A stretch of 64,000 nt of DNA from Talpa occidentalis. Lineage: Eukaryota; Chordata; Mammalia; Eulipotyphla; Talpidae. Shown here piece by piece: positions 59,839-64,000 of this stretch. Positions within the stretch are counted from its first letter, which is position 1. Every line of letters starts with the position of its first letter. The notes beneath the pieces are model-generated. The model was not told the origin of the DNA. It did no database searches and saw nothing but the letters and a program-made list of their open reading frames with translations. The stretch spans positions 45,937,876-46,001,875 of the forward strand of contig NW_023601433.1 of assembly GCF_014898055.3 (NCBI RefSeq). The letters run 5' to 3'. A program made the position numbers and the translations under genes.

Positions 59839-62282
59839 TTACTCACTTCAAGTTATTACGTGATATATTGACTATATGAAGTGAGGCAAGCATTAAACTA
59901 ACAAATATGATGCTACTCCTAATTTTTAGCCCCTGTTTTATAAGTATATAAGACTTATATCTACATATTCCCCAGAGAGCTTTCTGCAGTTAGTTAAATA
60001 TAAGGAATTTTGAGTTATATTAAGCTTCTATGGGAACTATTTAGTCCATTTGAAATTGATATTGATCTTTATCTCCATAATGCAAAACCATATAGATTAA
60101 TCAAATATTCATGATATTGAAATAGCTAAATCCCAAGTGTGCATAGTGTTAACATTTCCATTTAAGAGAAAACATGACATTAAACTTTAAATAAGAGATT
60201 TGCAATTTTTCTCTTCAGTATGAAATAGCAGTATCTTTCACTAAAAGTGCTTTACTCTATGTAGTTTTTTTTAATGAGAAGAAACAATTAAGGTAATTAA
60301 AACATTCTACTTTATAGAATTTTGGTTAAGAAACACTGAATATAGACTATTGGGTAGGCTCATACATTTGATTACATAAAAACTCAAGATAAATACATAG
60401 ACAAAATATAACAGAACGGAACACAAATAAAGGAAATAAAAGTTCACATACAAAAGAAAAAGAAATACTCTATGTAAACAGAAAGAATACCCAAAAATTT
60501 ACAACTTATATCATAAAAGATTAATTTCCCTAATGTAAAAGGAGCTCTCATAATTAAAGAACAGGAAAAACTCAACAGAATATAGTCAGAGATGAGCACA
60601 GAAAAATTGCCTAGAAAAGGAACATGATATTTGCAACATGTGGAAAAGGAAAGTCAACAACTAATGAAAGTTTAATACAACTTTAAATCTAAATTTGTAA
60701 ATATTGTGAAGTCAGTAAGAGTTGTTATTTTAGAGGTATTCCTATTATCCTGAATCAAAACCCATTTATTATATGATCATTGCTTTTAGTTGTATAATTT
60801 TATGCGTGTGTGTTCACTGTTTCATCTTGGGAAGATAGTAATTTGAATTTTCTACTTGATTCTTTAGAGTATTTTCAATTGCCACAGGAGTATATTAATT
60901 TTATAATCAGAAAGAAAATCACTAACAGTGATTGCCAGGCGTGTGTTTCAGGGCAAACACACCTGGTTTAAAAAAAGACCACACTGTTTGACAAGTGTTT
61001 TTTAAAATCAGTATCAACATTATCTTGACTGGAATATATCGAAGATCATGCGAACTTCAGCTTTCAGGCAGTGTGGGAGGTGGGCCACTTCTCTAACAAC
61101 CTCCAGAAGCTAACCCAGTCCCACAAGTGCAGTGAAAATAACTGGATTGTTTCTAAAAAAGAGATTTCTGAGAAACAAGTAATACTCTGGTCCCACCAGT
61201 CAAGACTGAATTCTGAGTCCACTATTGTACTCTTTGCTAATGATATAGGCTGCCCAATTCCTTAACAGACTGGGTTTGTTCATTGGAAAATGTAACAAAT
61301 AATTTCAAGGTTATGTCACTCGTGGCAAGCACAGTAATGCTGGTGGATAAAGGAAGTTTTCAGAGCAGGGCAGAGACTGCATTCTTGTTTGAAACCACCA
61401 GCCCACAAAGCCTGCAGTAGAACCATACTGTTCAAATTCACAGGACTCGCTGATACTCACAGATATGGAATGCCAATTGACTTTTAAAGATGCAAATTAG
61501 AAGAGATTATTTTGTTCAAATTCAGCCTCTATAAATAAGGAAATATCTTTCAAACACACATTTTGTTTGGTGTGTCTTTCCTTTAAATATTTGCATAGTA
61601 AAGACTGCATTATCAATGCTTCTAATCACAGCCAGTTTTTGATTAATCAGGAGATGGTTCTTTACTTACTTGAACTAGTGTTTTGTATTTCCTTCCTCTT
61701 GTTTGCTTCTCTAGTTTTACTCATTATTAGTCCTTCCTCTGTTAGATAAACAAGGAAAGGGAAAGTGAGTTGAAGTAATTATATAGTTTGTTTTAGGCCG
61801 ATTTTATGGTAAATGTTATGTGTTCTACCCTATCTATAAATCATTACTAATAATACTTCTAGGTCAAATTATATGATTGAACCCATTGACATACTTGCCA
61901 GTGTAGATTAAAAAAAAAAAAAAAAAAAACCACAATGGTCTTGTGAGTTCTACATTCCAATTCTGCCCTCACTTTTGTCCATGGTTTACTTGGTGACCTT
62001 GGTCAAGAGTCATGCATCTCACTGTCCCTTTGTGTTTGAGAAAGGATAGTTTCCCTGCTGACTCTGAAAACACTTTGGGAACATAATAGGGGAAGGTAAT
62101 TTAAAATATCTGTGAAATACACTGATGTCCCGAAGGAAGTTTAAACATGAATTCAGGGCACATACAAGCAGATTTGCCTCTTCCAAGGAACCCTAAACCC
62201 GGTCCATGTGTACAAGTGCCATGCAATGAACCATGCTTATAAATCTCAATTGCTTCATAGTCTAAAACATTCCATTTTTCTT
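59839..62282. other. Unassigned region
   Basis: About 2.4 kb with no supported gene or repeat. Around 61350-61540 the sequence is less AT-rich and contains ATGCAAAT (61490-61497) and CTATAAATA (61530-61538); these are common short motifs and no function is claimed. An A-homopolymer is at 61910-61930. Confidence 0.4.
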
Positions 62283-62480
62283 TTTTGAATTTTTTTATTG
62301 AAGTAATATTACATTATAACATCCAACATTCCAACTCTAAGGTTTTGTTGGGATGTATTATTATTCTGACATAGAAGATTACATCATCATGTCACAATCA
62401 ATGGTAATTATGACCAAATCATGATTGTACATGCTTTAGGTTACAACCATGGCTAGGTAATTTCCTTTTTTAGAGATTTT
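62283..62480 (-). mobile_element. Possible old L1 3' UTR fragment
   Basis: It begins TTTTTTTATTGAAGTAATAT, the reverse-complement start seen at other L1 3' UTRs of the window, and then becomes non-coding AT-rich sequence. No ORF2 remnant follows, so the call is weak. Confidence 0.35.
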
Positions 62481-62819
62481 TTTCCTGTTCATAGAATATT
62501 CTTTAGTTTGACTAGTAGTACCTTAATTTTATGGTAGCTACCAATAATATTTGGCTAAAGAGGTGTCCTAAATCTATACTTTTAAAGGACCTCTATTGAC
62601 TAAGTCACTGATACTATGATTTTAATAAAAGTAATAAATATTTTTATTTAAAAGTTGAGTTTTAGTAGAAGAAAGGGTATCAATTAATTTTTCCTACAAT
62701 TAGCAGGAAACAGAAGGTATATTTGTCCCTAGAAAGTAAAAAAGTTACAGTATTTGATATTCTGGCTGTAGGGTAAATGATTTTCAGGCTTTTCTGCCTT
62801 CCTGCCATTTGTTACATTG

Positions 62820-63200
62820 TTATAAGTTGTGTTGTTTACTTCCATCGGCCATTACAGCAGTATAGAGATATTCACTGAGAGAAGCAGAAGCAGGAGAGAG
62901 AAGGAGAAAAAGGAAGACAGAGAAGCCCAGAGTGAAGACTTGCTGGGAGCTTGGAGGCATGCTGGCCTCCTGGCCCCAGTTCCGCCCCCCACCCCCCACC
63001 CGCATACTCCTGCCTGCTGTGTACCTGGTTGCTGCACTGCATGTAAAAGCTCAATAAAAGCCTGAGAAAGCCACTTTACCCATTTGGTCTGCTGGAATCA
63101 TATATATCCTGTGCTGTGGCTTTCCTGCCACTACCCTGGACTATGTGTGCTGTGATTTCCTTATGCAATAAAACATCCTCACTCCCTCAGCCACATAAGA
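62820..63200 (+). mobile_element. LTR-like or 3'-end-like fragment with two polyadenylation signals
   Basis: A GC-richer patch with an AG-rich tract (62875-62940), a C-rich tract (62984-63001) and then GCTCAATAAAAGCCTGAGAA (signal AATAAA at 63053-63058) and a second AATAAA at 63167-63172. A C-rich U3 end followed by AATAAA and about 100 bp of U5-like sequence fits a retroviral LTR, but no termini or TATA box can be named. The 3' end of a retrocopy is another possibility. Confidence 0.35.
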
Positions 63201-63234
63201 TGTCAGCAAACTAAAAAACAAAATAATCTAAAAA

Positions 63235-64000
63235 TAAATATAAAAAAATAGTAATAAACATTTATATGTCAATAGTCATCTTAAATATAAATGACTTGAG
63301 CTCACCAATTAAAAAATAGAGTATCTGAATGAATTGAAAAGCAGTCTAATCTGTTGTTTAGAGAAGACTCATCTTACTACAAAGACAGGCTCAGAAAATA
63401 TTTGCACAATTGAAAATAGACTAGTATCAATGTTCTACAAAGAACACATAAAACTCAACAAAAATAAAGCAAATATCCCAATCAAAAAATGAGTAGAAGT
63501 ACTAAACACACTCTTCTCAAAAGAAGACATATAGACTACAAATGGGCACATGAAAAAATGTTCATCACTCATCAGGGAAATGCAAATCAAACCACGAGAT
63601 ACCATCTCACACCTGTAAGAATGGATTATACTGAAAAGACCAGAACAACAAGTGCTAGTGAGGGTGTGGAGAAAAGGGAACCCTCTTACATTGTTGGGGG
63701 AATGCAACCTGGTCATGTTTATTTAAAGTAGCATGGAGGTATCTCAAAACATTAAAAATGGATCTGTGATACAATCCAGGAATTCCACTCTAGGGCACCT
63801 ACTCAAAAAAAAAAAAATCAATAACACTTATTTGTAAGGAAATGTGCATGCCCGTGTTTGTTGTAGTACAATTTACTACAGCCAAATTATGTTAGCAAGC
63901 TAAGTGCCCAAAAAAGACATAAGTGAACCAAGAAGATATGGTGTAATATGGGTGAAACTGGAATGGATAAAGCTAAGTGAAATAAGTCAGAAGGAGAAAG
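63235..64000 (+). pseudogene. Old L1 with internal deletion, runs off the window
   Basis: Bases 63240-63380 resemble endonuclease-domain sequence of older L1 (AATAGTCATCTTAAATATAA, AGAGAAGACTCATCTTACTA). From about 63390 the sequence is the ORF2 C-terminus: CGATACCATCTCACACC-type at 63594-63615 (frame HLTPVRMDYTEKTRTTSASE), AACCCTCTTACATTGTTGGG, and GGTGAAACTGGAATGGATAA near the window end. The reverse transcriptase is absent between the two parts. The 3' UTR must lie beyond base 64000. Confidence 0.75.

Noticed and set aside
61490..61538. Octamer and MEF2-like motifs as a regulatory element
   Set aside because: Such short motifs are expected by chance in 64 kb of AT-rich DNA; there is no other support.

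Overview
This is a repeat-dense, AT-rich stretch of a mammalian nuclear genome. It has no operons or bacterial signals, no long open reading frames, abundant LINE-1 (L1) debris, a tRNA-derived SINE family with internal RNA polymerase III promoter boxes, LTR-like pieces, one hAT-type fossil and many CA/TA microsatellites. I found no host protein-coding exon, functional RNA gene or CRISPR array. Every open frame longer than about 100 codons that I could interpret is either decayed L1 ORF2 or a chance frame in a SINE, LTR or GC-rich patch. The window is most simply intergenic or deep intronic.

The SINE family (17 copies here) has a tRNA-Glu-like head, a unique body of about 150 bp and an A-rich tail with AATAAATCTTTAAA. 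Its head resembles cetartiodactyl tRNA-Glu SINEs, but its body does not. From memory it fits the Rhin-1 type SINEs of horseshoe and leaf-nosed bats, so a rhinolophoid bat is my best guess (an inference, roughly even odds against another laurasiatherian). Most copies have recognisable target-site duplications.

Layout. 0-2.3 kb: minus-strand L1 3' ends with two SINEs. 2.3-9.7 kb: mostly unassigned sequence with two SINEs. 9.6-13.9 kb: a SINE, a rearranged cluster of young L1 pieces in both orientations, and another SINE. 15-17.1 kb: two L1 3' ends, one carrying a nested young L1 tail. 22.3-27.7 kb: one long decayed L1 (ORF1 to 3' end) interrupted by a SINE and a young L1. 28.5-29.8 kb: a truncated SINE, an L1 fragment and a SINE. 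32-35.8 kb: a SINE, then old L1 pieces, one split by an 0.8 kb insertion that includes a hAT fossil. 39.9-42.5 kb and 46.2-47.8 kb: old minus-strand L1s lacking most of the reverse transcriptase region, with a GC-rich, CpG-poor block between them. 48-52 kb: L1 ends, two SINEs and a twin-primed L1. 52.9-53.45 kb: an LTR-like element on the minus strand. 55-60 kb: SINEs, including one head-only copy, a MaLR-like LTR end and an L1 end. 62.8-64 kb: an LTR-like fragment and an old L1 running off the window.

Nothing here works together as a system. The interest lies in transposition history: nested insertions datable by their target-site duplications, repeated inversion-type L1 insertions, and two SINE subfamilies told apart by linked head and tail differences.
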